The notes under the pieces: model-generated
The model's database searches: none
What the model was told of the DNA's origin: nothing
Seen by the model: the letters and a program-made list of their open reading frames with translations, nothing else
Position numbers and translations under genes: made by a program
Part shown: piece after piece, positions 63,095 through 64,000 of the stretch
How positions within the stretch are numbered: position 1 is the stretch's first letter
Layout of the letters: each line of letters begins with the position of its first letter
NCBI RefSeq assembly: GCF_035582795.1
Contig: NC_134366.1
Location: 31,481,661-31,545,660 of the forward strand
Source: Mycteria americana
Taxonomy: Eukaryota > Chordata > Aves > Ciconiiformes > Ciconiidae
Direction: 5' to 3'
DNA: 64,000 nt

Positions 63095-64000
63095 AGCCGC
63101 GGCGTACACACTGGGATAAGGCCATAGCTGCCTAACCTCTTCAGCTAATTCTCCATATATCTCTTCTTCCTCTTCCTTACTGCTTCTGTAGACTGTGGGA
63201 AATAAAGAATTCCTGTTTATTGCCGCTGTATCTCTAGTGACTTCTGCTTCCTCACATAGCTTCCAATAAGCTCAGTTAGTAGGAGGTAGGCCAAGATGAG
63301 AATGAGTAAGTTTGAGTGCTGAAGTTCTCAGAAACTAAAGGAGTCTGGGTTTTGGGAAGTCTCCCAAAATCTGGGAGAAGATGGCTGAAGCAGTGCATGG
63401 CTATAATAACTATATTAAAAAAATCTGCTCGCATCGAAACTTTTGACTTTCTACACACTCAAGGCAGACTTTCATTAATTCTTCAGAAAACTCTGTTTCC
63501 CCAAGCATGCACAGATATTTTCTTTTCCTGTGGAAACGTCAAAAGTCGGATTTAAGATAAGGTTCAGACCTGAAGCCAAGTATGTCTCCAGATTCTTGTC
63601 TTAAGCCTCCAGTCAAGTTGGTAAAGGCAAGCTCAAAACCTCACAGCTTTCATTGCGTAACATCTGCAACTTGAAAGGGATCCAGTTCTGGGAATCTGTG
63701 TAATGCTGACGTAAGCTTAAAACTTTGTCTTTGAAGGATGCTTCCAAAGGGAAGGGAAGGGAACTTGGCTGTGAGATCACTGAGTTTGGGGTTTTTTTTG
63801 TGTCCAAGCTGGTGAAAAGTAAATATCAGAAGTTACTAGTGCTGTTTTGTATGCAGACAGCATCAATGTTAGCTTTTTTCTGAAAGTTTGTGTCTGCTGG
63901 TACTGAGAACCTGTACTTCATCTCTCACTTGTCTCAAGCCACCGTTTCAGGTGCTATTAGTAGTGGTCAGTACTAACAATAGTGGTCAGCAGAAATAGCT

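Larger units (their letters stand above)
52896..64000 (+). other. SCIN: SCIN intron 3 (5' part, runs off the window)
   Basis: After the gtaagt donor no continuation of gelsolin domain 2 could be recognised on the + strand up to the window end, so the intron is at least 11.1 kb. It contains an 11-bp inverted repeat (59156-59182), a 20-T run (59917-59936), a TA-repeat near 61600, a MIR-like SINE relic (about 62735-62805) and an LTR fragment (about 62835-63094). The rest shows nothing I can name. Confidence 0.7.

Overview
The window looks like nuclear DNA from a bird. It is AT-rich, vertebrate-style sequence made of short exons separated by long non-coding stretches. It carries fragments of CR1 retroposons and a piece of a long terminal repeat of a type I recognise as common in avian genomes. 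The only confidently named gene is scinderin/adseverin (SCIN), a calcium-dependent actin-severing protein of the gelsolin superfamily. Species and chromosome cannot be read from the sequence itself. From general knowledge of vertebrate synteny (human 7p21.3), the region should correspond to the SCIN neighbourhood.

Layout on the + strand. Positions 1-17130 hold no gene I can support; they contain a reverse-strand CR1 fragment (about 1831-2010) and an ancient forward-strand CR1 copy (about 8430-9230). At 17131-18285 there is a self-consistent but unproven small two-exon transcription unit: a TATA box, a CpG-rich first exon with an ATG in an AAGATGG context, a phase-compatible intron, an open second exon and a poly(A) signal. 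Positions 18290-24864 are again without a supported gene.

Four exons between 24865 and 31122 join in phase into the 3' part of an uncharacterised protein-coding gene. The first of these exons is broken by two apparent, mutually compensating frameshifts, so the gene is either decaying in this genome or affected by assembly errors. Positions 31150-46290 are intergenic, with short tandem duplications, microsatellites, a MIR-like SINE relic and several small CpG-rich patches.

SCIN begins at a dense CpG island (about 46290-47060) with a TATA box close to the ATG. Its first three coding exons (46624-46822, 51054-51208, 52734-52895) encode residues 1-172: gelsolin domain 1 and the start of domain 2. 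The remaining exons were not found, so intron 3 appears to run off the end of the window (over 11 kb). It contains a MIR-like relic and the LTR fragment at about 62835-63094.

I found no bacterial-type operons, CRISPR arrays, tRNAs or rRNAs. The two protein-coding genes are independent vertebrate genes on the same strand and nothing suggests a joint function. The most useful leads are the frameshifted uncharacterised gene and the candidate small gene at 17.1-18.3 kb.
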